Source: Elusimicrobiota bacterium (lineage in GTDB: Bacteria > Elusimicrobiota > Elusimicrobia > UBA1565 > UBA9628). From it: a DNA stretch of 60,434 nucleotides. A model generated the notes under the pieces. That model was given only the letters and a program-made list of their open reading frames with translations, did not search any database and had not been told where the DNA came from. The position numbers were made by a program, and so were the translations under genes. The first letter of the stretch is position 1. Each line of letters begins with the position of its first letter. Shown piece by piece: positions 8,271-15,838 of this stretch. The stretch is from assembly GCA_016218545.1 (NCBI GenBank), contig JACRDQ010000017.1:1-60434 (forward strand). The letters run 5' to 3'.

Positions 8271-9782
8271 TCACCACCCGCCGCGCTTGTCGATGGCAGC
8301 GACCCGGGCCGCGGCCTTCTTGGCCAGCTTGTGGGTCGGGTACTTGGACGAGAACTGCTGGAAGGCCTCCTTGGCCTTGGCATCGTCCTTGAGGTCGTCC
8401 TCCAGGATCTCAGCCACGCTGAACAGGGCCTCAGGAGCCTCGGCCGAGTCCGGGAACTTGTTCACCAGGGACTTCTTGAGCTCGACCTCTAGCCCGTAGT
8501 CCTTGAGGGCCTTGCGCGCCACCACCGCGGCTTCCGTGAGCGCCTCCACCGCGGCAGGCGCGGCGAAGTCCTCCGCGATCCTCTTGAAGGTGGCGACCGC
8601 ATCCGCAGGGGCCTTGAGCCGGTCCCTCTGCAGCCTGGCCTCGCTCAGCATGGCCTTGTAAGCGCCCTCGGTCCTGGGGAAGAGGTGCGCGATCTTCCCG
8701 TAGATCTCCGCGGCAGCGGCGTAGTCCCTGATCTTCTCCTCGAGGAGCTCGCCCGTCTTCTGCATGGACGGCAGGACCATGGGCGTCTTGGGATAGCGCC
8801 TGGTCAGCTCCTGGAAGAACTCCACGGCCCGGTCGTACTTCTTGAGGTGGTCCGCGTAGATGGACGCGATGCCCCACTGGGCCTGGGCCTTGAGTCCGCT
8901 CTGCGGGTACACCGCGATGAGCCGGGCCAGCGCGTGCAGGGCCTCCTTGTACTCCCCCTTCTTCGCGTGCAGGTCGGCCAAGGCGAGCTGGACCTTGTCG
9001 CCTTCGGGGTAGGACGGGTAGCGCTCGCGGAACCGCTCGAACTCCCCGAGCAGGGGCTCGTAGAGCTCATCTCCGGCCGCGTCGGTCACGGCTCTCAGCA
9101 TGGCTGAGAGCCGCTCCGGCCTGGAGTACCTGGCCGGAACCTGGCCCAGGCTCATGAAGCCTTCCTTGAGCTTGCGCGCCAGGCGTTTGTCCACGAGCTC
9201 CCGGTACTCCTGCCTGGCGCGGAACGCGGCATCAGCCTCGGGGTGCTCATAAAGGAAGCCCAGATACGCCGTGATGGCTGCCTTCCAATCCTCTTTCTTG
9301 CGCAGGAGCTGGGCTGCCAGCAGACGCGCGTCCTGGCCCTCCGGAGCGTCAGCCTGACTGGAGGACAGGAAGAACGCCTCCTCGACCGCGCCCTGGGTGA
9401 CCTCGACCGCAGCGTCGTCGAGCACCGCCTTGAGGAAGGCGAGCTCCGCGGCAGGCCCTGTCCTGCGGGGAGGCTCCTCTGCCTTGGTCTCGTCAGCCTT
9501 GGGCTCAGGGGCCTTGGCCTTCTCGACCTTGGGTTCCGGGGCCTTGGCCTCCTCCGGCTTGGGCTCCTCGGCCTTGGCTTCCTCTTTTTTCGGGGCTTCG
9601 GCCATGGGCTCTGCCGGCTTCTCAGCCTCAACCTTGGGTTCGGCAGGTTTCTCCGTCTCGACCTTGGCCTCAGGAGCCTTGGCTTCCTCGACCTGGACCG
9701 CAGGCTCGGCCAGGCCGGCCGGAGGAGGCTCCTGAGCCCGCAAAGCCGCGCCGCACAACATCAAGACCGTCAAGAGATTCAT
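8271..9782 (-). CDS. Secreted TPR-repeat protein with Lys/Glu/Pro/Ala-rich linker
   Basis: A 503-residue protein. A short signal peptide (1-17) is followed by a low-complexity region of A, E, K and P (about 20-115) built from repeats such as EAKAPEPKVEKAKAPEP, likely an extended periplasmic spacer. The remaining 380 residues are helical TPR-like repeats (for example RYPSYPEGDKVQLALADLHAKKGEYKEALHALARLIAVYPQSG), similar in type to CpoB/YbgF or BamD proteins that act in envelope assembly. The role cannot be fixed from sequence. It lies 9 bases downstream of recR on the same strand and may be expressed with dnaX-recR. Confidence 0.7.
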   Translation of the reverse strand: MNLLTVLMLCGAALRAQEPPPAGLAEPAVQVEEAKAPEAKVETEKPAEPKVEAEKPAEPMAEAPKKEEAKAEEPKPEEAKAPEPKVEKAKAPEPKADETKAEEPPRRTGPAAELAFLKAVLDDAAVEVTQGAVEEAFFLSSSQADAPEGQDARLLAAQLLRKKEDWKAAITAYLGFLYEHPEADAAFRARQEYRELVDKRLARKLKEGFMSLGQVPARYSRPERLSAMLRAVTDAAGDELYEPLLGEFERFRERYPSYPEGDKVQLALADLHAKKGEYKEALHALARLIAVYPQSGLKAQAQWGIASIYADHLKKYDRAVEFFQELTRRYPKTPMVLPSMQKTGELLEEKIRDYAAAAEIYGKIAHLFPRTEGAYKAMLSEARLQRDRLKAPADAVATFKRIAEDFAAPAAVEALTEAAVVARKALKDYGLEVELKKSLVNKFPDSAEAPEALFSVAEILEDDLKDDAKAKEAFQQFSSKYPTHKLAKKAAARVAAIDKRGGW

Positions 9783-9791
9783 GCCGTCCTC

Positions 9792-10385
9792 CTAGAGCTC
9801 CCTGCGGCAGACCACAGCCTGCCCCAGGGTCTTCTCGTCGATGTAGTCGAGGTCCCCGCCGAGGGGAACGCCCTGCGCGATCCTGGTGGTCTTGAGCGAA
9901 GGCCCGCGCAGGAGCTGGGCGAGGTAGAGCGCCGTGGCCTCGCCCTCGGTGTCCGCGTCGGTCGCGAGGATGACCTCGCGGACCGAGGCGCCCGGGGCCT
10001 TGACGCGGGCGACGAGCTCGCGCACGCGCAGCCGCTCAGGACCGATGCCGTCGAGCGGCGAGAGCCTGCCGTGGAGCACGTGGTAGACTCCGCGGAAGCT
10101 CCGCGTGCGCTCCACGGCTCCCACGTCCTGGGGATCCTCCACCACGCACACCAAGCCCTGGTCCCGGGCCGGATCCGAGCAGATGGTGCAGACCTCGCGG
10201 TCCGTGTAGTTGAAGCACCGGGAGCAGGAGCGGATGGCGGCCCGGGCCTGCCGCACGGCCTCTACGAACTCCTCCGACTCGGAGGCCGGGGCCCGCAGAA
10301 GATGCAGGGCCATGCGCTCCGCCTGCTTGGGGCCCACCCCGGGGAAACGCTTGAACGCGGCGATGACCCGCTCCCAGGGCTTCAT
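9792..10385 (-). CDS. recR: Recombination protein RecR
   Basis: Recombination mediator that acts with RecO (and RecF) to load RecA on gapped DNA. It has 197 residues, the usual size. Visible parts are the N-terminal helix-hairpin-helix region with FPGVGPKQAERMALHLL, a four-Cys zinc finger (C54, C57, C66, C69) and a Toprim domain with EDPQD and TDADTEGEATALYL. The start overlaps the dnaX stop by 4 bases (ATGA). The usual dnaX-ybaB-recR order lacks ybaB here. Confidence 0.97.
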   Translation of the reverse strand: MKPWERVIAAFKRFPGVGPKQAERMALHLLRAPASESEEFVEAVRQARAAIRSCSRCFNYTDREVCTICSDPARDQGLVCVVEDPQDVGAVERTRSFRGVYHVLHGRLSPLDGIGPERLRVRELVARVKAPGASVREVILATDADTEGEATALYLAQLLRGPSLKTTRIAQGVPLGGDLDYIDEKTLGQAVVCRREL

Positions 10386-11995
10386 TTCTTCTTGAACTTC
10401 ACCGTCCCGCCGAGGATCTTCTCGGCCTTCTTGAGCGGAGAGGCCGCCGGCCCGCCAGAAGCCGTGATGTCCTGCTCGGAGACGCCTTCCGCGGGGCCGG
10501 GCTCCTCCGGAGCCGGGACCTCGGCGGACTCAGGGCCCGGGTTCGAGGCCTTGCCCACCTCCACGGCCACGGAGACCTTCCCGCCGAGCTCGGCGGACAG
10601 GGCGGCCTCCACGACCGCCAGGTTCTTGGACACGGCCTGGGCGTCGAATTCCCGCTCGAAAGTCAGCTTCCACTTCCCGCCGGCCGCCTCGGGCTGGGCG
10701 TGGCGCAGGACCTCGGCCAGGATGGGCTTGTCCCTGAAGGACTGGGTCACGCGCTGCCAGACCGCGGCCGGAGGACGGACGGCTCCCGGAGCAGCCGGGG
10801 CTTCATCGGACTCCCCCTCCTCGGCCTCGGCCGGCGCCTCGCCGGAAGGCGCGTCCTGGACCCCGGCCGAGAGCCTGCGCTCGAGGGCCTCCAGCCGCAG
10901 CACCCAGGCCGAGAGGTCCGCGGCCTCGTTGAGGCAGGCGAAGAGCCCCAGCTCCAGGACGCTCCGGGGAGAGTCCGCGAGCCTGAGGTCCTCGGAGATC
11001 TTATTGAGCCTCAGCAGGAGGTGCCCCAGCCCCTGCGCCGAGACGCCTTCTGCGGCCTTGCTCCAGGCACGGTCTCCCGCGGTCCCGACCCCGAGCTTCT
11101 CGAGGTAGACGGCGTGAAGGGATTCCCTGAGGTCCCGGATGAGCTGGCTCGGGTCGATGCCCTCGGCCAGGGCGGCGGAGAGCCGGGAGGCCAGGGCCTT
11201 GACGTCCCGCTGGAGGATGGCCGAGGCCAGGCCCGCCATCATGTCCTGCGGGATGAGCCCGAACATCCCCCGGATGGTCTCGGCCGTGACCTTCTTGTCG
11301 CAGAGGGTCCAGGCCTGGTCGAGGAGGCTGACCGCGTCGCGCAGGGAGCCTGCCGCGTGCCGGGCCAGGAGCGCCACGGCCTCCGCCTCGACGGACATCC
11401 CCTCCTTCTTGGCCAGGGAGGAGAGGTGGGCCTCCATGGTCTCGAGGTCCACGGGCCGGAAGCGGAAGCGCTGGCAGCGCGAGGCGATGGTCGCGGGGAT
11501 CCTGGCGGACTCGGTGGTCGCCATGATGAAGACCACGTGCGGCGGCGGCTCCTCGAGCGTCTTGAGGAGGGCGTTGAAGGCCGCGGTCGAGAGCATGTGC
11601 GCCTCGTCGATCACGAAGACCTTGTAGCGGTCGCGGTTGGTGGCCAGGCCCACGGTCTCGATGATGACCTCGCGCACCTTCTCCACCTGCGTGTGGGTGG
11701 CGGCGTCCATCTCCAGGACGTCGATGGCCGTCGAGGACGCGATCTCCCTGCAGGGGTCGCACTTGCCGCACGGCTTGGGGGTGGGCCCCTCCTTGCAGTT
11801 GAGGGCCTTGGCGAAGATGCGCGCCATGGTGGTTTTGCCGACCCCCCTGGGTCCCGTGAAGAGGTAGGCGTGGGCGATCCTCTTGGACGCGATGGCGTTC
11901 TTCAAGGTCTGGGACACGCCGTCCTGGGCCAGGACCTCCTCGAAGGTCTGCGGCCGGTACTTGCGCGCCAGGACGGTATAGCGTTGTTCTGCCAC
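10382..11995 (-). CDS. dnaX: DNA polymerase III subunit tau/gamma
   Basis: Clamp-loader ATPase of the replicative polymerase. Reading from GTG at 11995 gives 537 residues beginning (M)AEQRYTVLARKYRPQTFEEV, the standard N-terminus. Walker A GPRGVGKTT is at 48-56, the zinc-binding Cys residues are C67, C76, C79 and C82, and DEAHML is the Walker B. The last ~150 residues are Pro/Glu/Ala-rich with a tau-like tail. The reading frame is open far upstream, but the GTG is supported by AGGAGG 8 bases before it and by conservation. The Shine-Dalgarno sits inside the end of the doxX-like gene (2 bases between stop and start). Confidence 0.96.
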   Translation of the reverse strand: MAEQRYTVLARKYRPQTFEEVLAQDGVSQTLKNAIASKRIAHAYLFTGPRGVGKTTMARIFAKALNCKEGPTPKPCGKCDPCREIASSTAIDVLEMDAATHTQVEKVREVIIETVGLATNRDRYKVFVIDEAHMLSTAAFNALLKTLEEPPPHVVFIMATTESARIPATIASRCQRFRFRPVDLETMEAHLSSLAKKEGMSVEAEAVALLARHAAGSLRDAVSLLDQAWTLCDKKVTAETIRGMFGLIPQDMMAGLASAILQRDVKALASRLSAALAEGIDPSQLIRDLRESLHAVYLEKLGVGTAGDRAWSKAAEGVSAQGLGHLLLRLNKISEDLRLADSPRSVLELGLFACLNEAADLSAWVLRLEALERRLSAGVQDAPSGEAPAEAEEGESDEAPAAPGAVRPPAAVWQRVTQSFRDKPILAEVLRHAQPEAAGGKWKLTFEREFDAQAVSKNLAVVEAALSAELGGKVSVAVEVGKASNPGPESAEVPAPEEPGPAEGVSEQDITASGGPAASPLKKAEKILGGTVKFKKK

Positions 11996-11997
11996 GG

Positions 11998-12378
11998 TCA
12001 GCTCCTCCTGCCTTCCATGCTGATGTCGCCCGGCCCCCAGGCCATGACCTGCAGGAGCCCTCCGATGACGGCCAGGTTCCGGAGGAGGTCGATCCTCTGG
12101 TCCGGCGAAAGGTGGAAGATGATGGTCGAGGCGGTCACGAAGACCGCCAGGGCGGCCGCGGCCAGGCGGGTCTGGTAGCCCACGACCAGGGCGATGCCGC
12201 CTGCGCCCTCGACCAGGGCGGCGAGCACGCACAGCAGGGCCGCCAGGGGCACGCCGTGGGCCTCCATGAAGAGCACCGTCTTCTCGAACTCGGTCACCTT
12301 GCCGAAGGCCGAGGCGATGAAGATCAGGGCCAGGAGCAGCCGTCCGGCCATGGCGAGCAGGGAATCGCGGTCGAGCAT
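11998..12378 (-). CDS. DoxX-like membrane protein
   Basis: A 126-residue protein with four hydrophobic helices, the layout of the DoxX/YphA family: LLAMAGRLLLALIFIASAFGKVTEF, then PLAALLCVLAALVEGAGGIALVVGYQTRLAA, and a final AVIGGLLQVMAWGPG. Members are small inner-membrane proteins linked to oxidative stress or quinone-dependent oxidation; the function here is not known. The ATG at 12378 is chosen because a -10-like TATACT (12392-12387) lies 8 bases before it; an alternative in-frame ATG is at 12396. It is the first gene of the run into dnaX-recR. Confidence 0.75.
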   Translation of the reverse strand: MLDRDSLLAMAGRLLLALIFIASAFGKVTEFEKTVLFMEAHGVPLAALLCVLAALVEGAGGIALVVGYQTRLAAAALAVFVTASTIIFHLSPDQRIDLLRNLAVIGGLLQVMAWGPGDISMEGRRS

Positions 12379-12386
12379 GGTGAGGT

Positions 12387-12392
12387 AGTATA
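12387..12392 (-). promoter_or_regulatory. -10 box (TATACT) of the doxX-dnaX-recR run
   Basis: TATACT on the minus strand lies 8 bases before the ATG at 12378. No Shine-Dalgarno and no clear -35 are seen. This is one of several near-leaderless starts in the window. Confidence 0.4.
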
Positions 12393-12469
12393 TCATTGTG
12401 CCGAGACCTTGCACCGGAACCGGCCTTGGAGATATTCTGTGCCACACCGATGATGGCCGTCAATGCGAT

Positions 12470-12498
12470 TTGCAGGGCAGCTTCAACACTGATAGACT
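12470..12498 (+). promoter_or_regulatory. Possible promoter of the nuclease-NACHT gene
   Basis: TTGCAG (12470-12475) and TAGACT (12493-12498) are separated by 17 bases. A transcript starting near 12505 would carry a ~50-base leader containing a hairpin GCATCC (12515-12520)/GGATGC (12537-12542), directly before the Shine-Dalgarno AGAGGA (12544-12549). Confidence 0.4.
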
Positions 12499-12553
12499 GT
12501 GAACTACGGCTCACGCATCCAGTTGCCAGGCGGCACGGATGCAAGAGGACTAA

Positions 12554-14977
12554 ATGAAACCCGAAATCATTTCCCGATTTAGCAAAGAACGATACCTTTT
12601 GTCACTTACAGAAGATGACTTTCGTGACCTTGTAGTAAGGCCACTCCTATTGCGAATGGGGCTTCTTGATGGGCGCGATTTTTGCGGGCCGCTGGAGCAT
12701 GGCAAAGATTGTGCCTTTGTCATAGACAATCCTCTCCAAATCCGCGAAGTGTGGGTTGTGCAAACCAAGCGTGGCAACTTAAATCTAGGGAAAAAATCCA
12801 ATGCCAACGTTGTTGAGGCCGCGACGCAGATGAAAACGGCCCTCGCCACAAAGGTCATTTTTGTCACTGCGCGAGAAAAAGTCGCGCCTTCAAAAGCAGT
12901 GCTTTGCGCAAGCGGGAAGATAAATCATTCTGCCCGAGAATATGTGGTCGAACAGGCGCACGACCCCCGAGTGGTTTTCTTGGATGTAGATGATCTTCTT
13001 CCCAAAATCGACAAGCTATTCCCCGAGCTATGGCTTGGGATTGACGCGAATGCACACCCTTACTTTAGGAGTCTCAAGAAAAGCCTGGAGACCGCGACAG
13101 AGGCGCAAACCATCTCCGACATTTTGCCGGAAGGTGATGCTGTAAGCGCGGCGACAGACAAAGCATTTGTCAACTTACAGGTATTCCGGACGACCACGAC
13201 CACGCGCATGGCACGTGGGAAGCCCGTCAGGACTCCATCGTTTGAGGAGTTCCCCGTCGAAGGATTGTTAAAACGCAAGGAAAACAAGATTTTGCTCTTA
13301 GGAGATGCAGGGGCAGGGAAGTCAACGACACTCAAGAGGCTTGCTTACAAGGAAATAGAGCGGGGGCTCGCCGCAGAGAAAGACAAGTTTAATATTCCCG
13401 TTATACTGCGAGCCATTGACTTGGGTTCTGAAACTGATTTTGTTGACTGCCTGACCAATGCCACCAAAAGGGTGCTTCACTCAGACGCCACAGTGCTTGG
13501 TGTTCGAGAACTTCAGGCTGGCAGGGTGGTCGCATTTATTGATGCCCTCGATGAACTCGCCAATGATGATGCCCGGGGGCACGTATTAAAGTTGGTCAAT
13601 GATTTTCATACACGGTATCCATCTTGTAAGGCAATCATCACATCCAGGCAATACGCATTCGTCGAAGCAATGCCACAGCTAAAGCAATATGTCCAGTTCG
13701 CAATATCGCAGATTAACTTCAAACAGGTCGAGCAAATCATTCGACGACTGCACAAAGAAAAACGCTTGCCAGAGGAAACTTCAACCGAGTTGTTCCGCAG
13801 ACTGCAAGAGGTCCATGGTCTTGAGTTGAATCCTTTGCTGGTTACGGTATTCGCCGCGACAAGCGAATATGGCCGTCAAGATGTCCCCGCCAATATCACC
13901 GAACTGTTCAAGAAATATACAGAAATGATGCTGGGACGCTGGGATGCCACAAAAGGACTCAGACAACAGTACCATGCGCCAATAAAAGATTTCATTTTAT
14001 GCGCTATTGGATTCGAGATGCATCGAAGAAAGGAAATCTCCATTTCTGAGGACGAGTTCAAAAAAATAGTAACCAATGTCCTTGAAACAAGAGGACTTGA
14101 AGCAGACTTGGGAAAGATTCTTGAAGAAATACTCTACAGGTCGGGATTGCTTAGAGTTGCCGATGGGCGGGTAGAGTTCCGACATCTCTTGCTTCAAGAG
14201 TTTTTTGCTGGCCGCGGTATCCCGAACAAAGATTTCCTGGAAACCTGCATTTCCAGCGATTGGTGGAGGCGGGCAGTTGTATTCTTTTTCGGGGAACACC
14301 CTGGTGATTTCGCAAGTCTGGATAAGATTAGGAGCGTGTTGTCCGCCAGACCTGACTTTGAAGTATATCAGGCGGCAGTCACTTCGGGGCTGGCTCTCCA
14401 AGCCTGTTATCTGGTTGAGATGAAAGACAAGATTGCTTTTGCCGAATGGATAGTTGCAACTCTGGCGCGCACACATGCGGCCCTAGTAGAAACAGACGAA
14501 TCGTTTCCCATGACACGCTTCCTGTGCTATTACGTATTCGGGCGAGAAGCCGTCGCGCTAGGTTTCCTTCGGACGCGCTACACTGCGATGATGTCATCTT
14601 GGGAAAAAGAAGGAATATCTGCAAAGGAAAAAGACCTGAGAACCTTCTGGATTATTGTGGGACTGCTTGAATCTGGCGCAATGGCAGAAGCTGAAGAACT
14701 TCTAAAATCGTTTAAGCCCGCGGACCTGCAACTCTTGTTTGCTGTTCATCTTGGGTGCTATCTCATCCAGAACATTCGCGTTTCAACCAAAGGTGATAAG
14801 CGTATCGCCGAGAACATCTGCAAACTGATTGCCCCCAAGATAACCCATCTCAGGGACAAGTTCATTAAAGAGTTTTCCTCAGAGCTAGTTGAAGTCAGAA
14901 AGGGAAAAGTTGAAGCTCTGCCTCAACCCAAAACAGAGGAGGTCCCGCTCCTCCCACATTGCGCCCCTGTCGCATAA
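12554..14977 (+). CDS. Nuclease-NACHT NTPase, probable anti-phage (bacterial NLR-like) protein
   Basis: An 807-residue protein with three parts. Residues ~1-170 resemble an Mrr-like restriction endonuclease: FRDLVVRPLLLRMG, then GKDCAFV (D52) and WVVQTKRG, a Q70-x-K72 variant of the PD-(D/E)xK core. Residues ~235-500 are a NACHT NTPase: Walker A GDAGAGKSTT (250-259), Walker B FIDALDE (328-334), sensor-like ITSRQY (R365). The rest is helical, with FRHLLLQEFFAGR near 551-563 typical of the end of NACHT modules. Members of this class sense phage and activate an N-terminal effector, here a predicted DNA nuclease. The gene is strikingly AT-richer than its neighbours and stands alone, pointing to horizontal transfer. 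The ATG is supported by AGAGGA 4 bases upstream. Anti-phage function is inferred. Confidence 0.8.
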   Translation: MKPEIISRFSKERYLLSLTEDDFRDLVVRPLLLRMGLLDGRDFCGPLEHGKDCAFVIDNPLQIREVWVVQTKRGNLNLGKKSNANVVEAATQMKTALATKVIFVTAREKVAPSKAVLCASGKINHSAREYVVEQAHDPRVVFLDVDDLLPKIDKLFPELWLGIDANAHPYFRSLKKSLETATEAQTISDILPEGDAVSAATDKAFVNLQVFRTTTTTRMARGKPVRTPSFEEFPVEGLLKRKENKILLLGDAGAGKSTTLKRLAYKEIERGLAAEKDKFNIPVILRAIDLGSETDFVDCLTNATKRVLHSDATVLGVRELQAGRVVAFIDALDELANDDARGHVLKLVNDFHTRYPSCKAIITSRQYAFVEAMPQLKQYVQFAISQINFKQVEQIIRRLHKEKRLPEETSTELFRRLQEVHGLELNPLLVTVFAATSEYGRQDVPANITELFKKYTEMMLGRWDATKGLRQQYHAPIKDFILCAIGFEMHRRKEISISEDEFKKIVTNVLETRGLEADLGKILEEILYRSGLLRVADGRVEFRHLLLQEFFAGRGIPNKDFLETCISSDWWRRAVVFFFGEHPGDFASLDKIRSVLSARPDFEVYQAAVTSGLALQACYLVEMKDKIAFAEWIVATLARTHAALVETDESFPMTRFLCYYVFGREAVALGFLRTRYTAMMSSWEKEGISAKEKDLRTFWIIVGLLESGAMAEAEELLKSFKPADLQLLFAVHLGCYLIQNIRVSTKGDKRIAENICKLIAPKITHLRDKFIKEFSSELVEVRKGKVEALPQPKTEEVPLLPHCAPVA

Positions 14978-15049
14978 GTCATCCGACTGTTTAGAAACAC
15001 TTCGGCATCGGGCACAGCCTGCCTGAAATCAGACGATAGCATGTTTTCA

Positions 15050-15068
15050 GCGCCCCGGCGCGTGTTTT
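15050..15068 (+). terminator. Possible terminator after the nuclease-NACHT gene
   Basis: GCGCC (15050-15054) and GGCGC (15057-15061) form a 5-bp stem with a 2-base turn, followed by GTGTTTTA. The stem is short and the T-run broken, so the call is weak. Confidence 0.3.
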
Positions 15069-15071
15069 AGT

Positions 15072-15077
15072 TATAAT
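15072..15077 (+). promoter_or_regulatory. Consensus -10 box (TATAAT)
   Basis: TATAAT lies 14 bases before the ATG at 15092. No clear -35 is found at 16-18 bases. Confidence 0.45.
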
Positions 15078-15091
15078 CCCGCAGGCACGAG

Positions 15092-15775
15092 ATGCGCGAT
15101 TCCAAGCCAAAGCCGACGCTCCTCCGCTCGGTCCTTCATGGCGCCGTTCTGGTCATGGGCCTGGCTTCGCCGGTTTTCGCCCTCTTCGGCAAGGACGCCC
15201 CGGCCCTCTGGCAGGAGCGGTTCTTCTGGGACGGCCTGCTCAGCGGGCGCAGCCGCGCGGCGCGCTCTCAGGCCGATCCCCTGCAGATCCCGGTCCTCAA
15301 GGCCATCGCGGGGCAGACGGCCCAGCAGGTCGCCAACCTTTCGCAGATCCACGCCTACGTGAAGGCCCAGCAGGACAACCTGGCCTACGCCTTCGGCCAG
15401 CCGGACCCGGGCCCGAGCCTCGAGACCATCCAGCTCAACTTCGAGACCCTCTCCAAGGGCTCCGAGCAGGTGCGCCACAACCTCTACTACCTGACCGCGC
15501 GCTGCCGCATGGCCTCCTCCCAGGCCCTCCCCGACCCCGAGGCCGGCCAGGCGAGCCTCCTCATCCTCGGGCAGATCCAGCAGATGCAGCTCGCCTTGAA
15601 CGCCCTCTACCTCGACACCGTGACCGTGCGCGGCCGCGTGCACGAGAACACGTGGGCCGCGGACAAGTTCTTCATCTTCCGCACCGAAAGCCTCTACCGG
15701 AACGTGGTGCGGGTGCAGGACGCCATCTTCGCGGTGTATAACTCGGCCCTAGAGCTCCACCTGCGCAGCCGATGA
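15092..15775 (+). CDS. Secreted protein of unknown function
   Basis: A 227-residue protein. A basic N-terminus and hydrophobic segment (about 12-30, ending SPVFA) make a signal peptide. The mature part is predicted mainly alpha-helical, with heptad-like stretches (QIQQMQLALNALYLDTVTVRGRVHENTWAADKFF) and one Cys. I do not recognise a family. It follows a consensus -10 and ends 63 bases before the GH3-HEAT gene on the same strand, so the two may be co-transcribed. Confidence 0.6.
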   Translation: MRDSKPKPTLLRSVLHGAVLVMGLASPVFALFGKDAPALWQERFFWDGLLSGRSRAARSQADPLQIPVLKAIAGQTAQQVANLSQIHAYVKAQQDNLAYAFGQPDPGPSLETIQLNFETLSKGSEQVRHNLYYLTARCRMASSQALPDPEAGQASLLILGQIQQMQLALNALYLDTVTVRGRVHENTWAADKFFIFRTESLYRNVVRVQDAIFAVYNSALELHLRSR

Positions 15776-15838
15776 CCGAGCATATGCGAGGGAATGGTTG
15801 CATCCATCGCCGTAAGAAGCGACCATGAGGTGACGACG

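Noticed and set aside
8136..8492. 118-codon plus-strand ORF starting MKEPSVLCRIGL
   Set aside because: After about 45 codons it continues antisense into the TPR gene, and its ribosome-binding site is poor.
9480..9720. Tandem DNA repeat in the TPR gene region
   Set aside because: The repetition follows from the Ala/Glu/Lys/Pro-rich linker codons and has no regular unit like a CRISPR or satellite.
11996..12544. In-frame upstream extension of dnaX
   Set aside because: The translation is antisense-like noise over the doxX-like gene; the GTG with AGGAGG gives the conserved N-terminus.
12440..15060. Attachment-site repeats flanking the NACHT gene
   Set aside because: I looked for direct repeats at both ends and found only weak similarity (CAATGCGATT at 12461; TGTCGCATAA at 14969), not enough to call att sites.
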